A stretch of 64,000 nt of DNA from CAJBLF01 sp041679065 (GTDB taxonomy: Bacteria > Patescibacteriota > Gracilibacteria > Absconditabacterales > Absconditicoccaceae). Of the stretch, positions 1 to 10,016 are shown in pieces. The notes beneath the pieces are model-generated. The model made no database searches and had not been told where the DNA came from. It was given only the letters and a program-made list of their open reading frames with translations. Each line of letters opens with the position of its first letter. Positions within the stretch are counted from its first letter, which is position 1. Where the stretch lies: assembly GCA_041679065.1 (NCBI GenBank), contig JBBABI010000001.1, forward strand, positions 13,785-77,784, in the 5' to 3' direction. Both the position numbers and the translations under genes were made by a program.

Positions 1-1
1 T

Positions 2-601
2 AAAATGATAACATGAAGAAATATTTTACAAAATCTTTGAAATACAACGGATGCATGAGTGTATACTATCAACGTGATTGAATGAACAGCTAAGGATCAG
101 TTAGAAATCATTAATCAAGGAGACCTTTGACCAAATTGAATGAGAAAGACATATGTAGACCTACCTTATGATAAAACATGTAATGGAGGAGATACATGAC
201 CATGTGGAAAGTTTGGTTGATTTAGATATACGGATGATATATATGTCTTTTTTAACTATACGACGCATAATGAGGATACATACCTTGTTGCATTAGATTT
301 GGGTTCCAAAAACATATCTCAAATCTTTCAAATAACAGATGATACAATATTTGATACCACACAAAATGGAGACCAATTCTTTATAGGAAATAGTCAATCA
401 TTCGATCCAGACTTTAGGATAACGTATAAAAATGACATAAGCAAATACAAAAGCATATGAGTCTTTAAGGTATATGGATATTATTCTAATGAAAACTATT
501 TATATCTTCAAACCGACGACTGAGGATATCAAAGCACTAAAAGATTTCTAAGAAAAATAGACTTAAATACTTTGATCGAGGTGGAAACAATAAATTTGTA
601 A
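2..601 (+). CDS. hypothetical protein, 5' end outside window
   Basis: Open frame from the window edge to a TAA, about 199 residues, with many in-frame TGA codons read as Gly. It is rich in Asp, Asn, Tyr and Gly and has no membrane segment in the visible part. The composition (repeated D-D and Y-x-Y pairs, FxV strands) suggests a beta-rich, perhaps extracytoplasmic protein. No family recognised. It ends 26 bp before the KH-ATPase. An internal ATG at 140 is a possible start, but the frame stays open upstream, so truncation by the window edge is more likely. Confidence 0.6.
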
Positions 602-627
602 TAATATTTTATTCCTAAATTTTACTT

Positions 628-2055
628 ATGAAGCAGATCATCTGAAACTCCATTCTGGATAAGTTCTTTGATGAGCATACGATGTCCTTACATATCAAGG
701 AAAATGCTCCACTCATCAGGAAAAAGGGAGAACCGGGCAATCGGAAACCATACGTCGATACAGCGGTGATGAACAAAGAAGAATTCAGAAAATTGGTAGA
801 TCAGATCTATCAGGAAATAGAATCCAGAGATGACGGATTCTTGGAAATAGACAGGAAACTTTCCAAAATATTGCAACTTGGCCCTTACAGAATAGTCATC
901 GTCTATCCGCCATTATCCGACGGTTTGGAAATGACGATCGTCAAACCGATCAAGACGTTGGAGATGGAAGATTATCATCTTACCCCAGAAACATTTGAAT
1001 TATTGAGATACAAATCCAAAGGAATCCTGGTCTCCTGAGCGCCGGGCAGCGGAAAGACCACCTTCGCACAAGCGCTGATCGATGTCTATCACAAAGACAA
1101 TAATATTATCAAGACGCTCGAATCGCCACGTGATCTGCTCGTCTCCGACGATATCGTGCAGTATAGCTTCACCTACGGGACACATGATGAAGTGAGGGAT
1201 ATCTTGTTATTATCTAGGCCGGATTACACGGTCTATGATGAAGTAAGGAATCAGTCTGACTTTGAACTCTATAAAGATCTAAGGTTGACGGGTATAGGGT
1301 TAGTCGGCGTGATCCATGCGACGAGACCAGTGGATTCTATTCAGAGATTTCTGTGAACGATAGAGATGGGGATCATTCCTCAAGTCATCGATACGGTCAT
1401 CTATATAGATAAAGGAGTGGTCGGAGAAATCTATCAGCTTGCCTTGACGGTCAAAGTGCCGGAAGGTATGGAGTCTGAAGATCTCGCAAGACCAGTCATT
1501 GTCGTCACCAGCTTCTTCACCAAGAAAGTGGAATATGAGATTTATACATTTGGAGAACAAATAGTCGTTATGCCACTTGCAGTGACGAGTGACGGGTGAT
1601 GAGTGACGAGTAAAAAGAATATGGTGTCAGAATATGCTAAACAAAGCATTAATCAGAAGTTGCAGAAAATATTGCCCTGCGATTTCATGCTCCGTGTCAA
1701 AGGCACAAGCGTAGATCTCTATATCCCTGATGAATTCAAATGACGCATCATCGGCAAATGATGATCAGCGATCAACGATCTGGAAAAGACCGTGGGGCTG
1801 AGGATAAACATCAAATCATTCGGTGATCTGCCTTTATTAGACGTCCAGACAAAATTGAATGACTGAGGTAAAAGTGGACGTGCGGATATCATCTTCCCAC
1901 AAGGATATGAGAATAAAGAGATTGTCGTCTTGGCAGGAGAAGATATGCTTCGCAGCAGGACAGATAATCAAGGGATATTGGTGTTGAAAAATAAAAGTAT
2001 GGTAAAGGATATACAGAAAAAGTGATACCTATTGGTTGATGTGGAGAAATTGTAG
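628..2055 (+). CDS. PilT-like P-loop ATPase with C-terminal KH domain
   Basis: 475 residues under code 25. Walker A (G-A-P-G-S-G-K-T) lies near residue 137, its first Gly encoded by TGA. It is followed by acidic Walker B-like strands and an I-H-A-T-R sequence typical of secretion/pilus-type ATPases. Around residue 372 is a KH RNA-binding signature (G-R-I-I-G-K-G-G) with two of its Gly encoded by TGA. This is the arrangement of the PIN-ATPase-KH proteins known in archaea and some bacteria, but no PIN nuclease domain is visible at the N-terminus. An in-frame TAA at 616-618 limits the start to the ATG at 628. RNA-related ATPase is the safest role; a pilus motor is less likely because of the KH domain. 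Confidence 0.8.
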
Positions 2056-2178
2056 AAAATTGCCGCAGGTTGTCGCATATTGCCACAGATTGTTTGTTTA
2101 ACTTTTCTTTAAAAAAATATAAATTAACAACCTGAGGCCACCTGAGACTCCCTGAGGCCATCTGTGGCTATTGTACAA
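2056..2178. repeat. degenerate GC-box repeat, inverted copy of 7446-7616
   Basis: An array of short units built on ccacctgag, cctgaggcca and ttgccacag flanks a central AT-rich core (aactttt...aaaaaa...ttaac). Reverse-complemented, it aligns along its length with the spacer that splits nrdD at 7446-7616. It begins directly after the ATPase stop codon. Confidence 0.65.
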
Positions 2179-2214
2179 TGATATGAAAATTTTATTCTTA
2201 AAATAAGTAAACCA

Positions 2215-3621
2215 ATGAACAACTTCCGTTTCGCTAAGATCATTGCTTGAGTATGACCCACATTAGCCAAAGAGACTGTCCTTTCCAAGGTCATTAATAT
2301 GGTGGATGTCTTTAGAATCTCTTTATCTGGATGATTCGATGACAATAATAAAAAGTATATCGATACCATTATGAAGCTGGACAATAGCAAGACCATCATG
2401 CTGGAAACCAGAGGTAATGATATCAGGGTCAAAAATGTCCTGGATATCAAAGTCAGAGAAAAGCAGCATATAGAGGTAGATTACTCTGAATATGCCCAAG
2501 AACACGATAAGAAGATTTTTATCGACGCACCATTTCTGCGTGAATTAAAAATTGGTCAGCAGCTCAAATTCCAGCAGAGCGGAGTGGTGATCAAAATTAA
2601 GACTATCAATGAGACAAGCGTCATCGCAGAAGTACTGACAGGCGGTCGGATTGTGCAGTTTGATAGAGTGTTTTTCCCAGGTTACGATCTCAATATCCCT
2701 TTCCTAGGCGACAGGGACAAAAAAGATATTTTGTGGTGATTGGAATATGGCATCCATGTCATCGCCTGTTCGCTGACTAAATCCAAGAATGACATCCACG
2801 AGCTCAAACAATTTCTTGCGACCAAACATGTCGAGAAGATGAAAATCCTGGCGAAAATAGAAACCAAAGAATCTCTCCAGCATTTCAAGGAAATTTTGGA
2901 TGCAGCGGATGGTGTGATTCTGATCTTTGATAAGATAGAGAAGCTGCTCAAAGAAATGAAGATTTCCGAAGAAACATTGATCCAAGAATGCAAAAAAATA
3001 GGAAAGCCAATCATCGTCACATTTGCAGGAAAATTTGATGGCAAAGAATATATGCTCATCAACGAATGACAGGCAAAGAAATTTTGTGCGCTTGGAGCCG
3101 ATGCATATATGATAGATACCATGCTTCACGAAGACGATCCGCTCGAGTTCATCACTCAGCTTGCAGAAGTATTGGATACATATGAATTGAAGCTTCATGA
3201 TAAGGAAGCAGCCCGTTTCTATGAAAATAACGACTTTATGGTCAGAGATTATATCATCTTCAATGCCAATAGGGCTACCAAGGAGGTAGCAGTCAGAGCC
3301 GTAGTTTCCTATACGGAAAACGGTTATTCTGCGGCCAGACTTTCTTCATTGGCTCCTAGGGTTCCTGTCATTGCGTTTACCAAAAATGATGAGACGTATA
3401 GATATCTCAATATGCTTCGAGGGGTAAGAGGATACAAAATTTCTCAGTCATTCAGTTACGAAAACCTCAAGAGAGTTGGGAAAGAAATGATCAGAATCAT
3501 CTTCAAAGGTAATATTTCTCTAGATGACAAAATCATTATTATGCAGGCTACCGAATCGCTCACCGACGAAAAGTCAGGAATGATCAATGGATTGGAATTG
3601 TATAAGTTTAAGAATATATAG
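2215..3621 (+). CDS. pyk: divergent pyruvate kinase
   Basis: 468 residues, four visible in-frame TGA codons near the N-terminus and middle. Order of motifs follows pyruvate kinase: an N-terminal K-I-I-A-G-V-G-P-T strand, F-R-I-S-L-S-G-G in place of the usual R-x-N-F-S-H-G, L-E-T-R-G-N-D-I-R before the B domain, then A-K-I-E-T-K-E-S, which keeps the catalytic Lys and metal-binding Glu. The usual A-R-G-D-L-G is replaced by I-L-I-F-D-K-I, so Arg-Gly are lost and only the Asp may remain. The C-terminal regulatory-type domain is recognisable (T-E-N-G-Y-S-A-A-R). It would convert PEP and ADP to pyruvate and ATP; residual activity is uncertain. The gene stands alone, 37 bp after the repeat. Confidence 0.8.
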
Positions 3622-3733
3622 GAAGGGAATGAATAATTAAGAATTAAGAATGAACAATGAGGGAGTTTTTTTGATGGTCATTGCGATCCGCCGCTGCGGA
3701 GAAGCAATCCAGATCTCATTCATAGAAAGTCTG

Positions 3734-3756
3734 TCCATCGAGGATGGGCTTTTTTG
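3734..3756 (+). terminator. Rho-independent terminator after pyk
   Basis: Hairpin ccatc-gag-gatgg followed by gcttttttg. It is preceded by short intergenic repeats, including a gtcattgcgat...gaagcaatcc unit. Confidence 0.5.
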
Positions 3757-3792
3757 ATATGGAGAATAGGTAAAGTTGCACCACTAATAGGA

Positions 3793-3820
3793 TTGACAAA
3801 TAAAGCCAAATAAGTATAAT
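3793..3820 (+). promoter_or_regulatory. consensus promoter (TTGACA, N16, TATAAT)
   Basis: TTGACA at 3793-3798 and TATAAT at 3815-3820 with a 16-nt spacer, 33 bp before the ATG at 3854. Confidence 0.75.
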
Positions 3821-3853
3821 ATATGCAACACTTTTACCACTTTAAAAACACAT

Positions 3854-4738
3854 ATGGCAGATAAAGAAAAAATTAGTAACGCTTCCAGAGCTAAGCCCAA
3901 CCAGAAAACAAGAACAGATACAGATAGAAATATGGTAGATGCTTTGGAAGATCATATCTCTTTATCAGAAGCAAACAAATTATGGAATAAATATTATCAT
4001 GATCAAACGGCATTAGAAAATCGGGAACGAAAATTGCTTGCTGCTAATGTGCATCAACTCAACCTAGAGAAATGAGACTTAGATATGTTTGGGATTCTAA
4101 TGTCAGAACATGATTTTTCATCAAAGGAAAAGATATATGCGAAACACAATATACATTCCAACAATGAAACAGTGAAGAGCAAAATAGATCTTTTTTTCCA
4201 GAAGACAGAAAGGATACTCCAAAAATTTATAAAATTAGGTAGTCAATCACCAGATAAAATGCCAGAACAACCATATGACGGAAGTAGAGTGGCGGGTTTT
4301 GCAACTGTTGCCATAGATGATGACTTCACAGAAAGACGTCAAATAGGGGCAGGAGATATTTTGGATAAAGTGGACAATGGCTTTGTAACATCACAAGGGA
4401 CTGCATTGACCAAAGCAATCAAATATCAGAGATATTCGCTTATGAAAGTGTTATCCATAGTTGCGGCAAATTACAAAAAGCCCACCACAGATAACAGTGT
4501 ACAATATAGTGAGGACACTAAATTTGGAATAAAGGGCGCTGTAGAAATAGAGTATGAGGGCAGATATATGGTTCTTGGGTATTCATGAGGGACTCAATTC
4601 CAAGACCAGGCCATTATCATCCTCGCAGCATATGAAGCAGGAATGATTGATGATGAAGAAGTAAAGGAAAGACAAAAAACATTACAGAATCCATACCTCA
4701 CTCCTCAATTTCTCAAAAATTTACGTGAGGTGGAGTAA
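3854..4738 (+). CDS. hypothetical protein
   Basis: 294 residues; reads through TGA at 4073 and 4586. The charged N-terminus (about 80 residues) looks helical. A middle part around residues 130-200 carries an A-T-V-A-I-D-D-D-F stretch and a G-A-G-D-I-L-D-K-V turn. The C-terminus repeats A-A-Y-E-A-G-M-I-D-D-E-E-V, a helix typical of small globular domains. No signal peptide, no membrane segment and no family recognised. It has the best-matching promoter in the window, so it is probably expressed as a single gene. Confidence 0.7.
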
Positions 4739-5234
4739 AGAATATATGCTGAATGGCTTCACGGAGTACTTACATTTCACATAAAGAAATACGGTTCAGG
4801 GATGGGCTGTATTTTTTTAAAATGGTGGTTAGAGTCGTTAATCGTTAGTGGTTTAGTCATGAGCCGATTTCCGATTAACCCGACTACCGATTACTCGATT
4901 ACCAATTAAACGAATTCTGTCAATCCTAGAATCCTGCCTGGTAAAAAAATTCATCAAAAATAGCAAATCAGAACGTATTTTTTAGTCAAATTTTTTTTAA
5001 TGATTTTTCTGTTGAAATGCTAGTGTAATACTATATATAGTGGCTACCCTGGTGATAGAAACACTATATATTGTATTATAATGAGAAAATGTAAATATCA
5101 ACTTAGATTCAAGATATATGATTCAATATTCATGATTTAGTAAAATCTTGCAACATGCATCGTGTATCATGTATCAAAAATCAGTTCTGTTTTGTATTCT
5201 AAATTTTAAATTTTAAATTTTAAATTCATTTTTT
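4739..5234. other. nrdD upstream region with AT-rich repeats
   Basis: No coding frame seen. It contains short repeats of intergenic type (gttagtcgttaatcgttag, taccgattac, catgcatcgtgtatcatgtatc, ttttaaattttaaattttaaa) and the two NrdR-like palindromes listed separately. Confidence 0.6.
5030..5074. promoter_or_regulatory. pair of NrdR-box-like palindromes upstream of nrdD
   Basis: Two near-identical palindromes, actatatatagt (5030-5041) and actatatattgt (5063-5074), lie 33 bp start-to-start, about three helical turns. The NrdR box consensus is close to acaCwATATATwGtgt, usually as a pair spaced by about three turns. The second box sits just upstream of a TATAAT hexamer (5077-5082), where a repressor would block polymerase. 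This fits NrdR repression of ribonucleotide reductase when (d)ATP is bound. No nrdR gene is in the window. Confidence 0.7.
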
Positions 5235-7445
5235 ATGGCAATTTACAAAATCAGAAAAAGGAATTGAGCGATTATCGATTTTGATATCAGCAGAATAGAG
5301 ATAGCTATCAAAAAAGCGATAGAAGCGGTTGGCGGAGAAGATTTTTCTCAAGTTGCAAACTTAGCCAAAAAAGTCGGCAAAGAAGTAGAAAAAAAAGTCG
5401 GCAAAGAGATTCCCGATATAGAAACTATCCAGGATACTGTGGAGCAAATCTTAGTCAAGGAAGGTCATGATACGGTAGCCAAAGCATTTATTATTTACAG
5501 ACAAAAAAGAGCTGAATCAAGATCCCAAGAAAAAGTCGTGATTGAAGTAGAAAAAACTATGGACGAATATCTGGATCAGAGTGACTGGAGAGTAAACGAA
5601 AACGCTAACCAGTGATTCTCTCTGTGATGACTGATCCTCAATGGATTTGGGAAACTGACAGCCAATTATCGGCTTTCTCACGTCTATCCAAGTGAGGTAG
5701 GTAATGCACATAGAAACGGAGATTATCATATCCATGATCTCTGATTCTTTGCAGGATACTGTGCAGGACGAAGTTTGAGGCAATTATTAGAAGAAGGATT
5801 CAATGGTTTGGACAATAGAGTGCAATCCGCCCCTCCCAAAAACCTCCAATCAGCAGTCAATCAGATGATCAATTTTTTCGGTACGCTCCAAAACGAATGG
5901 GCAGGAGCACAGGCATTCTCTTCTTTCGATACTTATTTAGCTCCTTTCGTGCATAAATACAAGATGGAACTTGAGCAGCAATTCAAGGAGCTTAATGCAA
6001 GTTTTGCCAGTGAAGAAGCTAAAAAAGAATATATTGATAGCAATACACACAAATACGTGACACAACAGATGCAGAATTTTATCTTCGGTCTCAATGTCCC
6101 CTCACGTCGGGGAACCCAGACGCCGTTTACCAATATCACCTTGGATCGGAAATGTCCAGAAGACTTGAAAGATAAATCACTGATGCTTGGAGGGATAGAA
6201 AAAGGCTACTATTACAAGAAATTCAGCGAACTGGAAGACGAAATGAAACTCATCAATAGAGTGCTGATCGAAGTATATACCACTGGAGATTCATCTGGAT
6301 CGGTATTTACTTTCCCTATCCCTACCTATAATATCACAGAAGATTTTCCACGAGAAGATACGGATGTAGATATGCTTTTTGAAATGACCGCCAAATATGG
6401 AATACCTTATTTCCAAAACTTCGTAGGATCGCAATTCAAAGTCGTCAAAGACAAAAACGGGAAAGTGACTAAAGTAGAGAACCCCGATGCTTACAAACCA
6501 GGAGCAGTCAGATCTATGTGCTGTAGATTGCAGTTGGATCTCAAAGCTCTGGAGAAAAGATGAGGAGGACTTTTCTGATCGGCAGAGATGACTGGATCTG
6601 TGGGAGTAGTGACTTTGAATATGGCCAGGATTGGATATAATTTCAAATGAGATATGGCTGGTGCCAAAGCACAAATACGCAGCCTTATGAACTTAGCCAA
6701 AACATCTCTTGAACTCAAAAGAAAAGAGATTACAAGATGGTTGGATGCAGGATTATATCCGTATACCAAAAGATATCTCCATTCATTCAGAAACCACTTC
6801 TCTACCATCGGTCTCAATGGCATGAACGAAGCAATCCTCAATTTCACCAACGGCAAAGAAGATATCGCTACTGATGAAGGAAAAAAATTAGCTATGGAAA
6901 TATTGGACTTTATGAGAGATACACTCAAAGAATTCCAAGAGGAGACAGGTAATCTCTACAATTTAGAAGCGACGCCGGCTGAAGGCACTACCACGAGATT
7001 TGCCAAAGAAGATCAGAAACAGATTCCAAATATCATTCAGGCAGGGACACATGATGCACCCTATTATACCAATTCCACTCAGCTTCCGGTAGGATACACA
7101 GACGATCCTTTTGAAGCATTAGAACAGCAAAATGAACTGCAATGCAAATATACCTGAGGAACAGTTCTTCATCTTTACATGGGAGAAAGACTTTCCAGCG
7201 CTAAAGCATGTAAAAATCTTGTGAAAAAAGTTATCGCCAATTATCAGCTGCCCTATATCACGATTTCCCCCGTCTTCTCTATCTGTCCTAAACATGGTTA
7301 TGTGGCGGGAGAACATGATTTCTGTCCCAAATGTGATAAAGAGCTTGGCTATGTCGGCGATGAATTTAATATGGAAACCAGAACGAAATATACTTCTGAT
7401 AAGGAGAAATTGAAGAAATTAGCAGATAGTAAAATCGTAGAATAA
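5235..7445 (+). CDS. nrdD: anaerobic ribonucleoside-triphosphate reductase, large part without the radical domain
   Basis: 736 residues. Residues 1-95 form an ATP-cone (M-A-I-Y-K-I-R-K-R-N-G...). The barrel follows, with the conserved R-S-M-C-C-R-L active-site Cys segment near residue 425. The C-terminus carries a Zn-site of the I-C-P-K-H-G-Y...C-P-K-C type. It would reduce ribonucleoside triphosphates to deoxy forms without oxygen, activated by NrdG (10729-11439). Many Gly are TGA. The frame stops at TAA (7443-7445) soon after the Zn-site. The glycyl-radical segment that normally completes the chain is in a separate in-phase ORF 171 bp downstream. NrdR-type boxes precede the gene. Confidence 0.93.
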
Positions 7446-7616
7446 AAATTGCCTCAGGTGGCCTCAGATAGCCACAGGTAGCCTCAGATGGTTAATTTAG
7501 AATTTTTTAAAGAAAAACTAAAATAACAACGTGTGGCAATATGTGGCGGGCCGTTTTAGCGGACTGTGTGACAACCTGTGACAATATGCCTCTTTACATC
7601 ATAATCCCTTAAGCAA
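7446..7616. repeat. 171-bp repeat separating NrdD from its radical domain
   Basis: Units such as gcctcaggtggcctcag, tagccacagg and gtggcaatatgtggc flank an AT core (ttaattta...ttaaagaaaaac). It is the inverted counterpart of 2056-2178. Its length is a multiple of three, so the flanking coding segments are in phase, but it holds several in-frame TAA/TAG codons. Confidence 0.7.
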
Positions 7617-7829
7617 ATGACCTTCTACAACAAAAAAGGAGAAGAGATTCAGAGAACTCCTTGTCAGGTATTTACCCGCGTAATGGGGTATCTCAGACCC
7701 GTCAATAATTTTAACGTTGGGAAGAAGTCAGAATTTTACAGCAGAAAGTATTTCGATGAAGAGAAGACCAATAACTCAGAATTCATCAGGAAATTCAGCA
7801 TCGCTGCTTGCCCTTGTCAGGATAGTTAA
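7617..7829 (+). CDS. nrdD: NrdD glycyl-radical domain as a separate ORF
   Basis: 70 residues starting M-T-F-Y-N-K-K-G-E-E. The radical-loop signature T-P-C-Q-V-F-T-R-V-M-G-Y-L-R-P-V places the radical Gly at residue 24, followed by F-N-V-G-K-K-S-E-F, both diagnostic of the NrdD C-terminus. In full-length NrdD this follows the Zn-site in the same chain. No Shine-Dalgarno is visible before the ATG. It could be translated on its own and assemble in trans, or be joined to the body by an unknown event, or be the remnant of a broken gene. The tail F-S-I-A-A-C-P-C-Q-D-S is unusually cysteine-containing. Confidence 0.85.
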   Translation: MTFYNKKGEEIQRTPCQVFTRVMGYLRPVNNFNVGKKSEFYSRKYFDEEKTNNSEFIRKFSIAACPCQDS

Positions 7830-8077
7830 GAGCCTGCCTGCCGGTAGGCAGGTGTATAGTGAATAGTGAATAGTGAACAGTGATGGAGTTTTTTATAAAA
7901 AAATTGTCATTGCGAGCATAGCGAAGCAATCTCTATTGAAATATGAAAACATATAAATATTTGGACAATTATGTGATAAGGTAAAGTGACAAGGCAGAGA
8001 AACATAAATAAAAATTCTGTCCTTCAAAACCTTACTTTTTATTTACTGGGAAAGCTTTTATATAAATAAATCCAAAA

Positions 8078-8485
8078 ATGACTGACTGATTTTCTCATCA
8101 AGCACTTAATCTCAAAGAACAAAAGCCCCTTGTGTATACGGCGACATCCAAACATCTCTTTTATTTTAGACAACATATTTCCAAATTTGTTTTGGAACAA
8201 TGAGGCGTACCTTTAAATCCTTTTATGCTTTTTGATTATTTCTTTCTAGATACGATAGATAGAGATCTAGTAAGAGAAGCTAACAATAATGTTGTTTTAA
8301 AATCTGATGAAATACGAGTGTTTGGACCTATATCCAACGGCGTTTTAGCAGAGATTCAAATTGCTAAGTGATTGAATAAGTCAATTAAATATTTCGCTAT
8401 CCAAAAATCCAAAACCATCATTGCTATAGAAAAAGATCAAGTAGAAATGGAGGATGAAGTGAAGGAATTTAGATGAGAATTGTAA
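8078..8485 (+). CDS. nucleoside 2-deoxyribosyltransferase-like protein
   Basis: 135 residues. Begins V-Y-T-A-T-S-K-H and contains the signature S-D-E-I-R-V-F-G-P-I-S-N-G-V-L-A-E-I-Q, which matches the NDT-like fold in which the Glu of A-E-I is the catalytic nucleophile. Such proteins cleave or exchange the N-glycosidic bond of (deoxy)nucleosides or nucleotides. It is the first of three related genes (with 8511 and 8924) between nrdD and maf. Four Gly are encoded by TGA. Substrate cannot be told from sequence. Confidence 0.65.
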
Positions 8486-8510
8486 ACATTTATTTACTGA
8501 CGAAATAATC

Positions 8511-8921
8511 ATGAAAATTGCTCTTTGTGGAAGTTTGGCCTTTGCAAAAGAAATAATGGATGCAGAGAAAAAATTACAAGAACATGGACACACGACAATT
8601 GTCCCTCTAGAAGCAGAGACATTTACTACAGGAAGATCTAATGATTGGCATCATGAGCCTGATTTTGCAAGACAAGGGATGTTGGGGCATTATGATAATA
8701 TCGCACAAAGCGATGGTATTCTTGTCGTCAACATTGAGAAAAATAATATCAAGGGATATATAGGATGAGCAACCTTATTAGAAATGGGCATCGCCTGTTA
8801 TCTGAAGAAAAAAATATTTATCCTCAATCCTATCCCTAGTGCTGAAGAAATAAGATATGTACAAGAAATTAAACTAATGCAGCCGATTATTCTCAATGGT
8901 GATTTATCTCTTATTCAATAA
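8511..8921 (+). CDS. nucleoside 2-deoxyribosyltransferase-like protein
   Basis: 136 residues, ATG 25 bp after the previous stop. It starts M-K-I-A-L-C-G-S-L-A-F and carries S-D-G-I-L-V-V-N, then G-Y-I-G-G-A-T-L-L-E-M-G-I-A, the Glu-containing strand of NDT-like proteins. The end reads K-L-M-Q-P-I-I-L-N-G-D-L-S, shared almost exactly with the next gene, so the two are paralogues. Likely nucleotide salvage or sanitation. Confidence 0.7.
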
Positions 8922-8923
8922 TC

Positions 8924-9349
8924 ATGAAAATTACCATCTGCGGAAGTTCAACTTTTAGGGAAGGAAAGGTGGATATTAAGAAGCAACTTATTGTTCTTGG
9001 TCATCAGCCATTGATTGATGAACGAACAGAAAGACTAGCAAGATGAGAAGCTCCAGAGTTGGAAGCATTGATTAAATCTGAACACTCTGAGGCGAAAAAG
9101 CAACATAACTTTATCAAAATGTATTACGATTTTATTGCAGAGTCTGATGCGATTATTGTTTGTAATTTTGAGAAGAGATGAATTAAAGATTATATAGGAT
9201 CAAATACATTCTTGGAGCTGGGATATGCACATGTACTTGGGAAGAAGATTTTTTTACTGAATAACATTCCCGATCAGCCTTATATTATTGATGAACTTAA
9301 AGCCATGCAGCCAATTATTCTCAATTGAGATCTGAGTCAGATCACATAG
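8924..9349 (+). CDS. nucleoside 2-deoxyribosyltransferase-like protein, paralogue of 8511-8921
   Basis: 141 residues; starts 2 bp after the preceding stop, so translationally linked. M-K-I-T-I-C-G-S-S-T-F, S-D-A-I-I-V-C-N-F-E, Y-I-G-S-N-T-F-L-E-L-G-Y-A and the terminal A-M-Q-P-I-I-L-N-G-D-L-S match its neighbour motif by motif. A middle segment (residues 35-60) is longer and Glu-rich. Three in-frame TGA codons. Confidence 0.7.
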
Positions 9350-9376
9350 TTTTTTATTTTTCTGTCTATTTACCTT

Positions 9377-9994
9377 ATGGAAAATCAGCAAGAGGGTATC
9401 TCACAAAACAAGGATATTATCCTAGCAACCACGTCTCCTTATAGACTTGAAATTTTCAAAAAGCTATGATTGCACTTTGTTGGCGAATGAAGTAATGTAG
9501 ACGAATATGCTACAGAGAGACCTACAAATCCTGAAGAATTAACGAAGCATCTCGCGAGACTCAAAGCAGAATCCGTCGCTCAAAACCACAAAACAGGAAT
9601 CGTGATCTGATTTGATTCTGTAGGCTATTTTGATGGCAAGATATTGGAAAAGCCGACATCAAGAGAGGAGTGATTCGCAAGATTACAGGCGATGGCGGGC
9701 AATACATTCTCTTTTTATAGCGGGGTACATATGATAGATATAACTACAGGAAAAACACTTTCCAGATGCGTACAAACAGACAATACTATGAGAAAATACA
9801 GCGATAGTGAGATAAATAAATATTTGGATAATTGCGATGAAAAGTATAAGACCCATGCCCATGGGTTCGATCCATCCAATTATTATAGCATGACCTTTAT
9901 AGATACCATAGTCGGCAATCCTATGAATGTGATGATGGGAATCCCCTTGAGCGCCATCATGGAGATGCTGAAGGAGCTTTGATATACGATATAA
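9377..9994 (+). CDS. maf: Maf-family nucleotide pyrophosphatase
   Basis: 205 residues. N-terminal I-I-L-A-T-T-S-P-Y-R-L-E-I-F is the Maf S-x-x-R signature, followed by V-I-G-F-D-S-V-G with the conserved Asp, and K-P-T-S-R-E-E. Maf proteins hydrolyse non-canonical or methylated nucleoside triphosphates to monophosphates. It sits in the nucleotide-metabolism block between the NDT-like genes and the DNA glycosylase, 22 bp from the latter. Two internal segments after residue 110 are longer than in the usual 190-residue protein. Confidence 0.85.
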
Positions 9995-10016
9995 TTTATT
10001 CCCAATGTGTTGCTCC

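Noticed and set aside
5775..7445. nrdD as several pseudogene fragments
   Set aside because: The breaks are TGA codons only, at Gly columns, so the frame is intact under code 25; only the TAA at 7443 is a true stop.
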